64,000 bases of DNA, from contig CAVXSO010000006.1 in the NCBI GenBank assembly GCA_963764465.1, positions 558,001 to 622,000 of the forward strand, given 5' to 3'. The notes under the pieces were generated by a model. That model saw nothing but the letters and a program-made list of their open reading frames with translations, was not told where the DNA came from and searched no databases. Positions 33,165-42,737 of the stretch are shown here, piece by piece (position 1 is the first letter of the stretch; every line of letters begins with the position of its first letter). This DNA comes from JAJXXT01 sp963764465 (GTDB lineage Bacteria; Pseudomonadota; Alphaproteobacteria; Acetobacterales; Acetobacteraceae). The position numbers were made by a program, and so were the translations under genes.

Positions 33165-34118
33165 TCAGTACCGAACGCCACGGAGGGGAAACACCAACGT
33201 CTTGGCCAACTCCAGAAGAAAGGTCCGCTTACGGCGACCCTGGCCGACAGCGCGGATCGCAACCATCACGGCATCCAAGTGGGAGAGGCATCGTCGCGCC
33301 GAATAGACCATTCCCGCCAGATGTCGGTCCTTTGCCGCGATCAGGATGGATTTGCGCTGGCTCGTCATATCCGCGCTGTCGCTATACGACGAAAGCATCT
33401 CATCGATGGTGGCCACCCGCGCCCGACAGCTCTGGTATTCGGCCCTGTCCCCCCTCGACAGGGACCCGGCTACATTGCGCTGGAAATAGAGTGGCAAATC
33501 AACATAAAATACCGCCATATCAAAAAATCCGAAGTACAAAAACATCTTGAAATCCTCCCCGCACCAGAACCTCGGGTCATACATCAATTCGCCGTGAAAC
33601 ACCGAACTCCTGGCAACATAACCCGCGGGATGAAAGACGAAATCCTCGCGACACATCGTCTCGAACAGCTGGTCGAAAACCCGCACCCGCCCGGCTTCGT
33701 CGGCCGACAGGCTGGCATCACTCATGTTCTCGTATCTTCCCGATTTGACGAGGACGATGTCCGCATCCGGATGCAGCGCGAAAACCCGCATCTGCCACGC
33801 AAGCTTGTCCTCGTGCCACACATCATCGGCATCGAGAAACGCGATGAACCCGATTCCCCGCTCCATCGCGTAGCGTATGGCCCGGTTGCGGCTCTGCGCG
33901 GCACCGCGGTTCTCCTGCGTCAGCACCACCACCCGGGGCCGTGACGCGGCATACGCCTCCACCAGCGCGAGCGAGTTGTCCGTGCTGCCATCGTCCACCA
34001 CGATGACGATCCAGTCTCGAAACGACTGCCGCTCGACGGAACCGAGCGCCTCGATCACCGTCGCCGCCGCGTTGTAGACGGGAATTACGACACCAACCGC
34101 CGCCGGCACCTCGCCCAT
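33165..34118 (-). CDS. Glycosyltransferase family 2
   Basis: ATG 34118 opens the GT-A fold directly (VGVVIPVYNAAATVIEALGS); the open frame continues upstream to 34301 but those codons are arginine/glycine-rich and unlikely. VIVVDDGSTDNSLALVEAY and FIAFLDADDVWHEDKL give the nucleotide-binding and metal sites. The 317-residue protein has no membrane helix. The C-terminal half (GEDFKMFLYFGFFDMAVFYV) is variable, as is usual for acceptor recognition. Confidence 0.85.
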   Translation of the reverse strand: MGEVPAAVGVVIPVYNAAATVIEALGSVERQSFRDWIVIVVDDGSTDNSLALVEAYAASRPRVVVLTQENRGAAQSRNRAIRYAMERGIGFIAFLDADDVWHEDKLAWQMRVFALHPDADIVLVKSGRYENMSDASLSADEAGRVRVFDQLFETMCREDFVFHPAGYVARSSVFHGELMYDPRFWCGEDFKMFLYFGFFDMAVFYVDLPLYFQRNVAGSLSRGDRAEYQSCRARVATIDEMLSSYSDSADMTSQRKSILIAAKDRHLAGMVYSARRCLSHLDAVMVAIRAVGQGRRKRTFLLELAKTLVFPLRGVRY

Positions 34119-34709
34119 CGCGGAAGCGCCGCTCTCGCCGCCCTGCGCGCCACGGGCGGGTTCGTCGCTCGCCACGCTACGCAGCCCCTCGCGCCGGGTA
34201 CGCCGCGCCGCGCCCGAACCACGCGCCGCCGTTCCCTCGCGCGGCGACCGCGCCCAACGCCTGGGGCCGCCCCGATCCAGCTTTTCCTTCGCCGCGCACA
34301 ACGAACGAACTCACATCGCAACTCCATGCCGCGCTCGCGCGAGGGCCCACCTCCGGTCCAGCGCCCCGTCGCGGCACCCCGGGGTCTAGCGCCTGCCACG
34401 TCCGTGGCGAAGGGTCAGATCGATTATTTTTCGTTCGCCGGTGCCGCCCGTCGCGGTCGCATCATACCCCTGCGCGGGCGAAACCTCGCCACCCGGATGC
34501 AGCGCGACCGCGGCGCCGTCACCATGCAGCCAATCCGTTACCAGCCGCATCGCGTTCCGCGCGGGAGGCCACGGCAAGGGGCCTGGCCAAAGCCATCATC
34601 GCTTCGGCGCAACGGCTTCCCATGCGAAAGCGGGCCAGCTATCTTCACACAAATTAGCGCTCGCCTGGCGCCCAAGCTGGCACAAGCCGGCCCCGGAAAG
34701 GGATCGCGT
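34119..34709. other. 591-bp stretch between divergent glycan genes
   Basis: The frames of both flanking genes stay open through it, but the predicted residues are arginine- and proline-rich with no fold signal. It must contain promoters for the GT2 gene (leftward) and the GT–FkbM gene (rightward). The best ribosome site is GGAAAGGGA just before 34710. I see no RNA or repeat. Confidence 0.45.
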
Positions 34710-36404
34710 ATGTTCTACCGCCTCAGAAGGGTGCGCGGCAGCCGAAGGCTCAACCGCGCCCTCAGCGCCATCCTCGAGACCCCGCCGCTGCAGACCGAGG
34801 CCGCTCCGTGGTGCATCGCCAGCATGGTGACGAGCGACGACGTCGCCATGTACCTGCTCGCCATCAAGTCCTTCTACCGCAAGCTCGGCCGCGGCAAGGT
34901 CGCCGCGATCATCGACCGCGCCATGCCCCAGCACCTGCGCGACACGCTGAGCCGCCACGTCCCCGGCATCGAGTTCGTCATCCTCGAGGATATCGACACA
35001 GGCGCCTGCCAGCGCGGCGGCACGTGGGAACGCCTCCTCTACGTCATCGACCGCTCGCAGCACGAATACACGATCCAGCTGGACGCGGACACGCTCACGG
35101 TCGCCGACCTCGACGAGGTCTCCGCCTGCGTCGCGGCCAACCGCCCCTTCACCATGTCGGACGGCTTCGATCTGCTGCCCCTGCCCGACGTCGTGGCGGA
35201 GGCGGAGGCATCCGCCAGCAACTATATCGGTATCGTCACGGAACGGATGTTCGCCCGCTACCCCGACCAGGCCATGCGCTACGTCCGCGCCTCCTCCGGG
35301 TTCGCCGGCTTCTCGGTCGGCGGCTTCTCCCGCGCCGCCATCACCCGCTTCCACCAGGAAATGGAACGCCTGCTCGGCCAGGCGCACTGGCGCCGGTGGG
35401 GCACGGAACAGTGCGGCTCCAACTTCGCCATCGCCAACTCGCCAGGCGCCGTCATCCTGCCCTACCCGGACTACATGAGCTTCCTTCCGGAGACGGATCG
35501 GAACCAGGGGCGGTTCTTCCACTTCATCGGCGCCTACCGCTTCCGCGAGGATTATTACGCCGCCCGCGCGCAGGAGGTGATCGCAGAGCTCCTCCCGGGC
35601 TTCACGCCTTCCGTCACGGCAAGGCCGCGAGCCCCGCGCGCGGACACGCGCCCGCTCGCGTTCGCCCGCGCCCTCACGCCCGCCAGCGCCGCGCGCCACG
35701 CCGGCTGGCTCCTGCGCGGCCGGCGCGAGGCCGTGTGGCTGCGCCTGCGCCCGGCCGAGGAGTTCGCCGGCCCGGAGTTCCAGCTCCGCCCCCACCCCGA
35801 GGGCGATGCCGATGCCGCGGCGGCGCGCAGCATCTTCACCGGCAAGATCCTGTACACGCCGGTGCGAATTCCACCGGAACGCGTCCGGCTGATCGTGGAT
35901 GTCCGCGCCGAAAGCGGAATGAGCAGCCTCTACTGGCTCGCCTCCTATCCGCGCGCCAACCTCGTCGCCTTCGAGCCAGACCCCGCCCACGCCGCGCAAT
36001 GGCAAACCAACCTTGAGCGCAACGGCTTCCTTCGACGGGCCACTCTCCATCGCGCGGCCGCCAGCACGAGCAACACGCCGTCCGGCGCCCCGGCGCCCGC
36101 GGCCATCGACATCTTCCCCCTGCTCACCGGCCAGCGGATCGACATCCTCCGGCTGAACGCCGAAGCCGCGTCTCACGCCTTGCTCGAAGACCCGCGCCTT
36201 GAGGCGCTGGAGGTGCGAAACATCGTCGTCGAATGCCCCCATGATGACGCCGGCGCGAAGGCCGAGGCCCGGTGCCGCGAGCGTCTGCGCGCGCTCGGCT
36301 TCAAGGTGCTCGCGGTGCCCGCCAGCGAGACAGGCACCATGCTGTGGGCCTACCGCATGATTCTCCCGTCGCCGCCGCTTACCCTCGCTCCGCGCGCCAC
36401 CTGA
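34710..36404 (+). CDS. Two-domain glycosyltransferase–FkbM-like methyltransferase
   Basis: A 564-residue fusion. Residues about 30–290 form a GT-A-like domain: CIASMVTSDDVAMYLLAIKS, then YTIQLDADTLTVADLDEV with a DxD metal site, and FSVGGFSRAAITRFHQ. Residues about 380–564 resemble FkbM methyltransferases: LIVDVRAESGMSSLYWLA aligns with the motif normally VDVGANxGxxS, and DILRLNAEAASHALLEDP aligns with the KIDVEG block. Both motifs have lost the usual glycine and charged residues, so the methyltransferase part may be inactive or a binding domain. Start chosen at ATG 34710 behind GGAAAGGGA. Confidence 0.72.
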   Translation: MFYRLRRVRGSRRLNRALSAILETPPLQTEAAPWCIASMVTSDDVAMYLLAIKSFYRKLGRGKVAAIIDRAMPQHLRDTLSRHVPGIEFVILEDIDTGACQRGGTWERLLYVIDRSQHEYTIQLDADTLTVADLDEVSACVAANRPFTMSDGFDLLPLPDVVAEAEASASNYIGIVTERMFARYPDQAMRYVRASSGFAGFSVGGFSRAAITRFHQEMERLLGQAHWRRWGTEQCGSNFAIANSPGAVILPYPDYMSFLPETDRNQGRFFHFIGAYRFREDYYAARAQEVIAELLPGFTPSVTARPRAPRADTRPLAFARALTPASAARHAGWLLRGRREAVWLRLRPAEEFAGPEFQLRPHPEGDADAAAARSIFTGKILYTPVRIPPERVRLIVDVRAESGMSSLYWLASYPRANLVAFEPDPAHAAQWQTNLERNGFLRRATLHRAAASTSNTPSGAPAPAAIDIFPLLTGQRIDILRLNAEAASHALLEDPRLEALEVRNIVVECPHDDAGAKAEARCRERLRALGFKVLAVPASETGTMLWAYRMILPSPPLTLAPRAT

Positions 36405-36468
36405 CCGCAACAAACGCCCGCGGACGGCCGCACGACGAACGCCTCGCCCCCAATCGGGCATCGCTCCA

Positions 36469-37521
36469 TCAGGCCTTGCGCAGCACGATCGCGTCCTGGA
36501 AATTATCGCCATGGATGCGTGACGGCGCGCCGTGTTCGCCGATCCACACGCCCGGGCTGTAGCGGCATACCTTCAGCCCATTCGTCTCGGCGGCGGTAAG
36601 GAAATTATCGGCATAGATGAACGACTTACAATACGTATCGTCAACGACATAGAACCCGAACGAATCCTCCTCGTTGATGCTGTCATTGCGATGACGGAAG
36701 TAATCCGCCTCGTCGCGCCGGATAAGGCTCGCCGTGACAAACGCCAGCCCATCCGGGCGCAGCACGCGGGCGATCTGCTCGAAATACCCCACGCACGCGC
36801 TCTCGCGCAGATGCGCGAACAGCGATGTGCACACCGCCAGGTCGAACGACGCCTCCTCCAGCCCGAGCGGCGCGACATAGTCCGCGAGGTAGCCCCGCCG
36901 GCGCCCTTGCGGCGGGCTCGGCAACGCCTGGAACCGAAGGGAAGCGGGAAACAACGGCTGGATATTCGCGCCGGCCCAGGCGATGCCCTCCTGCCAGGTA
37001 TCCATGCCGAGATAGCTCCCGCCCTGCAGGTAGGGCGCGAACGCCATGGCAAGCCGCCCCACCCCCGCGCCAATGTCGAGCACGCGGTCGGTCGCGCGAA
37101 AGCCCGTCATCGCCAGCACTTCCCGAAACAACGTATAGCCGATGGAGCGATAGCCCGCCTGCCCCGCCGCGCCGGAGCCGATATATTCGATGAGTTCCTG
37201 CGGCACGTCCGGATAGTTGGTCATATGCCCGTAGTAGGCATCCAGCGCCTTGCCGAGGTCGTGCCGCCGCGGGAAATACCCGACGACCTCCTCGGCGATG
37301 TCCGGGCCGTGCAGGTAGCCATTGGCGCGCACCGTGAGCGGCCGCGCCCCGACCATGGGCCAGCAGGGATTGGCGAAGCTGAAGGCGAACGCCGTGCGCC
37401 CGGCGTCGAAGGCGGAAACCGTGGTCTCGGCCAAGGCGTCACCCACGAACAGTTCGACGACGCCGAGCTTGTCCATCACGCCCGAAATGGCCTGCGGAAC
37501 AAATTTCTCGACCCTGAACAT
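36469..37521 (-). CDS. Class I SAM-dependent methyltransferase
   Basis: A 350-residue protein. From about residue 132, GFRATDRVLDIGAGVGRLAM is the SAM-binding motif I, SYLGMDTWQEGIAWAGANI the acidic second motif, and LAVCTSLFAHLRES the post-motif helix. Residues 1–120 are a separate N-terminal domain of beta strands (RTAFAFSFANPCWPMV), perhaps glycan-recognising. It is in the glycan cluster and converges on the fusion gene, so a capsule or LPS sugar methylase is likely. ATG 37521 is preferred over 37539. Confidence 0.8.
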   Translation of the reverse strand: MFRVEKFVPQAISGVMDKLGVVELFVGDALAETTVSAFDAGRTAFAFSFANPCWPMVGARPLTVRANGYLHGPDIAEEVVGYFPRRHDLGKALDAYYGHMTNYPDVPQELIEYIGSGAAGQAGYRSIGYTLFREVLAMTGFRATDRVLDIGAGVGRLAMAFAPYLQGGSYLGMDTWQEGIAWAGANIQPLFPASLRFQALPSPPQGRRRGYLADYVAPLGLEEASFDLAVCTSLFAHLRESACVGYFEQIARVLRPDGLAFVTASLIRRDEADYFRHRNDSINEEDSFGFYVVDDTYCKSFIYADNFLTAAETNGLKVCRYSPGVWIGEHGAPSRIHGDNFQDAIVLRKA

Positions 37522-37683
37522 ACGCGATCGCCCCCCCACGGATCTCCCGCGAAAATCCGGCCCGTGTCACGCATAAGCGCTCACGCGCATAAGATCATTA
37601 GATCAAGAAGGCGTTTGTTTCGATCATTTTTTGCCATAAAGGCCATGCCCGGCGATTTGTCGGGTCACAATGCTGTCATCGCC

Positions 37684-38816
37684 TCAGCGCGTTAGCAGTG
37701 GCTTCACCTCCCGCTCCCAGGCACGTAGCGCCGCCCCGATCGCCTGATGCATGTCGAGATAACGGTAGCTACCTAGCCTGCCGCCGAACACAACTCGCTT
37801 CTCCGCTGCCGCCAACGCGCGGTAGCCGTCGAAGCGTGCCCGGTCCTCGGCTAGGTTGATCGGGTAATAGGGTTCATCCGCCTCAACAGCGAAGCGGCTA
37901 TACTCGCGCGCGATGATTGTCTTCGGGAACTCGCCGCGCCATGGCGCAAAATGTTTGAATTCCACGATGCGGGTCCAAGGCACATCCTCGTCCGCATAGT
38001 TCATCACAGCGCAACCCTGAAAATCTCCGTCGTGCACCTCATGCTCGAAGTCCACTGTCCGCCACCCGAGCCTGCCCAGCCGCTGACCGAAATAGCGGTC
38101 AATTGCACCAGTATATACCACCGGAACATCCGGCGCTGACTCACGCGCCAAGAACCAGTCGAGGCCGAGATGCACAGCAATATTCGGGCTCGCAAGCATT
38201 TTTTTGAAAATCGGCGTGTAGCCATATTTTGGCATCGACTGAAATGCGTCGCTAAAGTACCGATTATCGAAACTGTATCGCACTGGCAGCCGGGCGATGA
38301 TTTCGGCCGGCAACCTTCCCGGATCGGTTTGCCACTGCTTTTTAGTGTAGCCCCGGATGAACGCCTCATAGAGCGGCCTTCCGATCAGGCTGATCGCCTT
38401 CTCCTCGAGGTTCACCGGGTCCGCGATAGCCCCTGCGTGGTTTGCCACCCACGCCCGCGCCTGGTCGGGCGACATCAACCTGCCCGTGAAAAGGCAGATC
38501 GTGGCGAGGTTGATCGGCATCGGATAAACGCGGCCACCTGCCGTCGTCCAGACACGATGCTCGAAGGGTATCCAATCCGTAAAGCGGGAGAGGTAGTCCA
38601 CCACCTCCTGGCTGCCTGTGTGGAAGAGATGGGCCCCATATTTGTGGACTTCGATCCCCGTCATCGATCTATATAGGAATAGGCGTTGCCTCCAACATGG
38701 TTACGCCGGTCAAGCACGGCCACGCGAAACCCGGCTACTGCCGCGCGCTCTGCGATTGTCGCGCCGAAGAACCCCGCGCCGACCACGATAAGCTCGGCCC
38801 CATTGAACGCAACCAT
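37684..38816 (-). pseudogene. glf: UDP-galactopyranose mutase with a frameshift
   Basis: From ATG 38816 (GGGAG 6 nt upstream) the first 50 codons give the FAD-binding start of Glf: LIVVGAGFFGATIAERAAVA and LDRRNHVGGNAYSYID. The frame then hits TGA at 38664–38662. One base away, the other frame reads TGIEVHKYGAHLFHTGS and continues through AFIRGYTKKQWQTDP, MPKYGYTPIFKKML and PYYPINLAEDRARF to the end (326 residues). A one-base deletion near 38666 accounts for the break. Intact Glf converts UDP-galactopyranose to UDP-galactofuranose. A sequencing error is the alternative. Confidence 0.85.
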
Positions 38817-39946
38817 CGCGTACTCCCTGATCGCAACGCCGCGATTTGATCATTTAGCGAAGCCTCGCTCAAGCTTAGCCCCCGGCGATTTAGAGAAGCG
38901 CCCGGCCGTCGAATCGAACCCTGGGCTCGGGTTTGAATCGACACGATATTTTTGGACAGTGTCGCCGTAAGCGATTGCGCAAATCACTCCTTGAGTTCGA
39001 TCTTATTTTTTCGACGCTCTCCGTTTGAGCCCGCCCAAGATAGGCCACAAATGATACAGCACGGTACGATTTTTCGCGATAAATTAACGTTTCACTAACC
39101 GACCATTCCAATTCATTACCTATATCTTTTTTTGCATGCGTCGTGCATGCCACGAAGAGCCGACAGGAACCCTAGGGATGGCCGACGGATACAGAATTTA
39201 CTCCCTCATCAATGACCCAACGAGCGGAAACAAAAACCGTCGTAAGTTCTTGTCGCGCCGCATGTTGCTTGATTATCCCTGGAGAAAAAGACCGGATTTA
39301 CCACCAATGCTCGGATCACCGAGCAGGATCGTTAATGTTGGCGGCAGTTATCGAGAAGTATATTTGGGATCTCTGATGTGGGAGATATTCTCGTACATCT
39401 GCAGACAAGAGCAAATTAAAAATAGAACTCATGATCGAAATGTGCCTCTCATCCGGACAGGAACACGGAATTACGACGTCAATACATAAATTTTGCCTGG
39501 AGTACCTTTTTCGTATAAACCCCACTATATCCAAGCAATATCTGGATCTTCTCCTGAGCCCCTGGCCATTAGGCCCTCACGACGACAAACACGTTGAGCC
39601 CTTCGGCTCTCCGGACGAGGATGTTTAATATACTTGGCTGAGCCAAATACGTCGGCACCGATACTCAACGCCGACGCCGCGCGAGTGGGCACGTGGCGCA
39701 GCCAGCGGAGGTCCGCGGCTCTAGCTCTCTGGCTGCCAGTTCGCTCCGCAGAGAAGTAGGATTTCGAGCTCACCGGACGGGCGGTGGAATTGCTTCAACC
39801 TTAACGCTTGCTCAGCGAAAAGACGTTGCTGCCAAAATCCGCCCTTCATTAGTGAAGCGTTTAGGATATTCTCTTTTTTTTCCGTGAAATTTTAACCCTC
39901 TCTAAGCCATTCCGCTCTCTCATTTTGTTCCTCCGAGGAGCAAAAA
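38817..39946. other. 1.1-kb AT-rich stretch without a supported gene
   Basis: Base composition is much less GC-rich than the window average. GCATGC occurs twice around 5 bases at 39134–39150 (operator-like). A frame at 39136–39489 of 117 codons and others at 39431–39887 have no recognisable residues or ribosome site, so I do not call them. Likely decayed island DNA. The last 50 bp carry the promoter and CGAGGAG site of the next gene. Confidence 0.5.
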
Positions 39947-41044
39947 ATGCGCCCTAAACATATTCTGTCGATCTGCGCCGCTTTAATTACTCTCCAGTCG
40001 GCGATTATCCCCGCGGCGTGCGCCTCAAGCGTCTCGCTTGCACTTGAGGATCCTTACACTGCGAGCGAGTTTGCTCCCGGTGCTCAGCAAGATTTTTGGC
40101 AGGCAGTTAACTCGAATTCAGATATTTCTGGTATCATACCTTATTTGACCGATATCCAGATTGGCAGCGACTTTTTGAAGTACGGGAGCAACTCGGATAT
40201 CCAATCGTTCATGAATTGGGTGGGCTCAAATGGTCTAGGCCTGGAACTCCAGACTGGCGTATTGCCCGTCACCGGACCCAACTCTTGCGGCTGGGGCGTC
40301 GAGGGTTACGACGGGATGTTTCAAAACCACCTTCAACGCATCCACGATCTTGGCGGCACCCTGTCAGTCCTAAACCTGGACGAGCCGCTTTTCTTCGGCT
40401 CCCAATGGACCGGGCCGAATGCGTGTCACGAGTTGATTTCGACTCTGGCAAAGGAAACCGCCTCAGCGATAAACATCGCTAAAAGTATTTTTCCCAATAT
40501 CAAAGTGATCGATACGGAGCCTGTGCCGTATGTGGGCGAATACGCCTCGTGGCTTTCTGACATCAAGTCTTTCGCGCCTGGCTCGATAAACGAATTCGAC
40601 GCCGACATAATTTGGGGCGCCAACTGGACAAACATTTTAGGCAGCGATTACGCGGCGGCAGACCAATATGGTATAGTGACCGGCGCAATCATCGATAGCG
40701 CAAATCCTGACGCATCCAACTGTGCTTGGACAAATAGCGCTGAGGCAAACGCGCAATCGCTGTCGGTCAACGGCTTGGCACCGCAAAAATATCTTGTTCA
40801 GAGTTGGGATTCTTCTCCAGGAGAAATAGGGCCGCCTAATCAATCATGCACACTTTCGAGCGTTGCACTCGATCTGATTGATAAGTCACCATCCCCGGTA
40901 CCTGAGCCTCCCCAAATTTTTGTCATCATTTCTATGCTTGTCGGCTTAATCTGGGCGCGCCACGCGGCGCGGCCGTGGACATTTCGCTGTCGTGTATTTC
41001 GTGGTATCTTTCTCGCAGATCGATATGATAATCGTCTCCTATAA
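39947..41044 (+). CDS. Secreted PEP-CTERM-type protein, possible glycan hydrolase fold
   Basis: A 365-residue protein with a signal peptide ending near residue 26 (IPAACASS). The body looks like a TIM-barrel of the secreted glycosidase kind: LSVLNLDEPLFFGSQW, then KVIDTEPVPYVGEYASWL, with acidic residues at strand ends. Near the end is VPEPPQIFVIISMLVGLIWA, a PEP-CTERM motif plus membrane stretch, followed by an extra 30-residue basic tail, which such signals normally lack. GAGGAG lies 6 nt before ATG. AT-rich and probably transferred with its neighbours. Confidence 0.72.
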   Translation: MRPKHILSICAALITLQSAIIPAACASSVSLALEDPYTASEFAPGAQQDFWQAVNSNSDISGIIPYLTDIQIGSDFLKYGSNSDIQSFMNWVGSNGLGLELQTGVLPVTGPNSCGWGVEGYDGMFQNHLQRIHDLGGTLSVLNLDEPLFFGSQWTGPNACHELISTLAKETASAINIAKSIFPNIKVIDTEPVPYVGEYASWLSDIKSFAPGSINEFDADIIWGANWTNILGSDYAAADQYGIVTGAIIDSANPDASNCAWTNSAEANAQSLSVNGLAPQKYLVQSWDSSPGEIGPPNQSCTLSSVALDLIDKSPSPVPEPPQIFVIISMLVGLIWARHAARPWTFRCRVFRGIFLADRYDNRLL

Positions 41045-41118
41045 GCTGTTGGGCGCCGGGGGAGGGCACCTCGCGCCACAGCTTGCTTCTTTAGCCTGGA
41101 GATCTGAGGGGGCCGAGA

Positions 41119-42719
41119 ATGGACGACAGCGATCAGGCCTTAATTGAAACCCTAGTGCAGGGGGTGTGGGTTTTCGGCCGCCTTGGCGGGGAGATAATCT
41201 ACGACGCAATGCGCTTTCTGCCGGATGGTCAAATCTCGGGCGGTCGCAACGCTAACGAAACATCTTGGCGGGTGCGCGAGAAAAAACTAGAGATCCTCAA
41301 CCCCGATGGCGACGTTACCACCCGGTTTGAGAGCTACGACCGTGTGGGCGGGCGTGTGATTGCTGCTACAGGCCCATTTATTGGCAACGTCGCGCAAAGG
41401 GTTATTCACGTTATACATCTATCGTCTCCGACACCGACGCCAGCGTGCAGCGGAATGACTGACGTGGAATGCCAAACCCTGAAAAACGAAGAAATGCGAA
41501 GCGATAAGCAGTGCGCTGTATTGGTTCGTGCGCACCGCGCTTCCTCAAAGTTTTACGATTTACTGAAAAAACTTTCGCTTAATTCGAATTATGACGTATT
41601 TGCTGCCGTTGATGTGTCAAATGGCCCCGTAGCCGCGCCCGGATTTGTGCGACTTGAGCACTCCGTAAAAAGCTGCGAATTTCTTGGTCTGAAGACCAAT
41701 TTTCATAACCCGCTGTGGAAATGCGGTGACTACGTATTTTATACCATTTATTACCAAATACCAAACTATCTTTTCTACATACTTATCGAGTACGATGTCG
41801 AAATCTCTCCAGAAGGTGGTTTGTTCCTTCAGGATTTCGTAAAAACGATTACAAACTCTGGCGAGCCTCTAGATTTTATTGCTCCAAATTTCGGTGTGGC
41901 CTCCGAAAATTGGCATTGGGCTACTGCGGCGGCCGCCGTATATCCGTTGGCATATGCCAGTTTTTTCCCATTCGTTTGCTTATCTGACCGAGCTATCCGT
42001 TATCTATTCGGCGAGCGCAGGCTTGAAGCGGCTCGTGATCCCACAGATGACGAAATAATTCATTGCGAGGCGTTCTGCCCGACTGCCCTAATGGCTGCCG
42101 GAACTTTTCACTGTGCGTCCCTGGCCGACATTAGCCCGGACGCGACCGTTGGCACGCAGTTCCACAGCGACGTTGACAGGATGATGGTGCCCGACCTCAT
42201 TGACTGGGGGTCGACCCGCGCCAAATTGGCGCACCCCGTTCGAGACGTCGACGAATATCTTGCGAAGAAATACGAAAATTCTTCGTGGACGGAAACCTTG
42301 AGCGCTTCCTCTCCGAGATTGACGCGCTGCGAAACGCCGAGCGGCGTACGCTCCTTGAATGGTACGAGGCTGCTGCGCGCCTGCGGCTGGGGTCATCCGA
42401 AATGCCAGATTTGGCGGATGGCGAAACTACACTCTCTCGCGAATTGCAGAGATCTACTTGGTGTCTGCGGACCACGCTTGGAGATACGCTTTCTGCAACC
42501 GTGGTATTCTTGCCATCGGGCCGCCTCTCCGGCCTCAATACAGAAAATGAGGTGGAATGGCAGATTTCAGCCGGGTCTCTGCTGTTTGCCGACGAAGCTG
42601 GGCGAACTACGAGCCATCTCTCTCCCAAAAGGCGTAAGGACGGCGCGATCGTTGAGTTTCGGGGACCATTTATCCGCGTCCCCGGTCAATTTGCGACGTA
42701 TGTTTTATTGAGGACATGA
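41119..42719 (+). pseudogene. Glycosyltransferase-like protein with duplicated end domains, frameshifted
   Basis: The frame from ATG 41119 is real to about residue 388. It has a small N-terminal beta domain (LPDGQISGGRNANETSW and GPFIGN) and a central GT-like domain (AVLVRAHRASSKFYDLLKKL; YLFYILIEYDVEISPEGG with an acidic metal site). After about 42270 the sense passes to another frame: KFFVDGNLERFLSEIDAL, then FLPSGRLSGLNTENEVEW and GPFIRVPGQF. The end repeats the N-terminal domain, so it belongs to the same protein and a one-base change broke it. GGAGATCTGAGGGGG lies near the start. Confidence 0.75.
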
Positions 42720-42737
42720 CAGGCCGTTGCGATCGCG

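Noticed and set aside
30450..33944. 1,164-codon open frame on the plus strand
   Set aside because: It is antisense to two glycosyltransferase genes and out of frame with the dehydrogenase gene; residues are arginine/histidine/proline-rich as expected for a GC-rich shadow.
39136..39489. 117-codon frame in the AT-rich stretch
   Set aside because: No ribosome site, no recognisable residues and surroundings are non-coding in character; kept only as a note in the gap entry.
38817..42720. Insertion sequence within the glycan island
   Set aside because: No transposase residues and no matched terminal inverted repeats with target duplications were seen; decay seems to be by point frameshifts.
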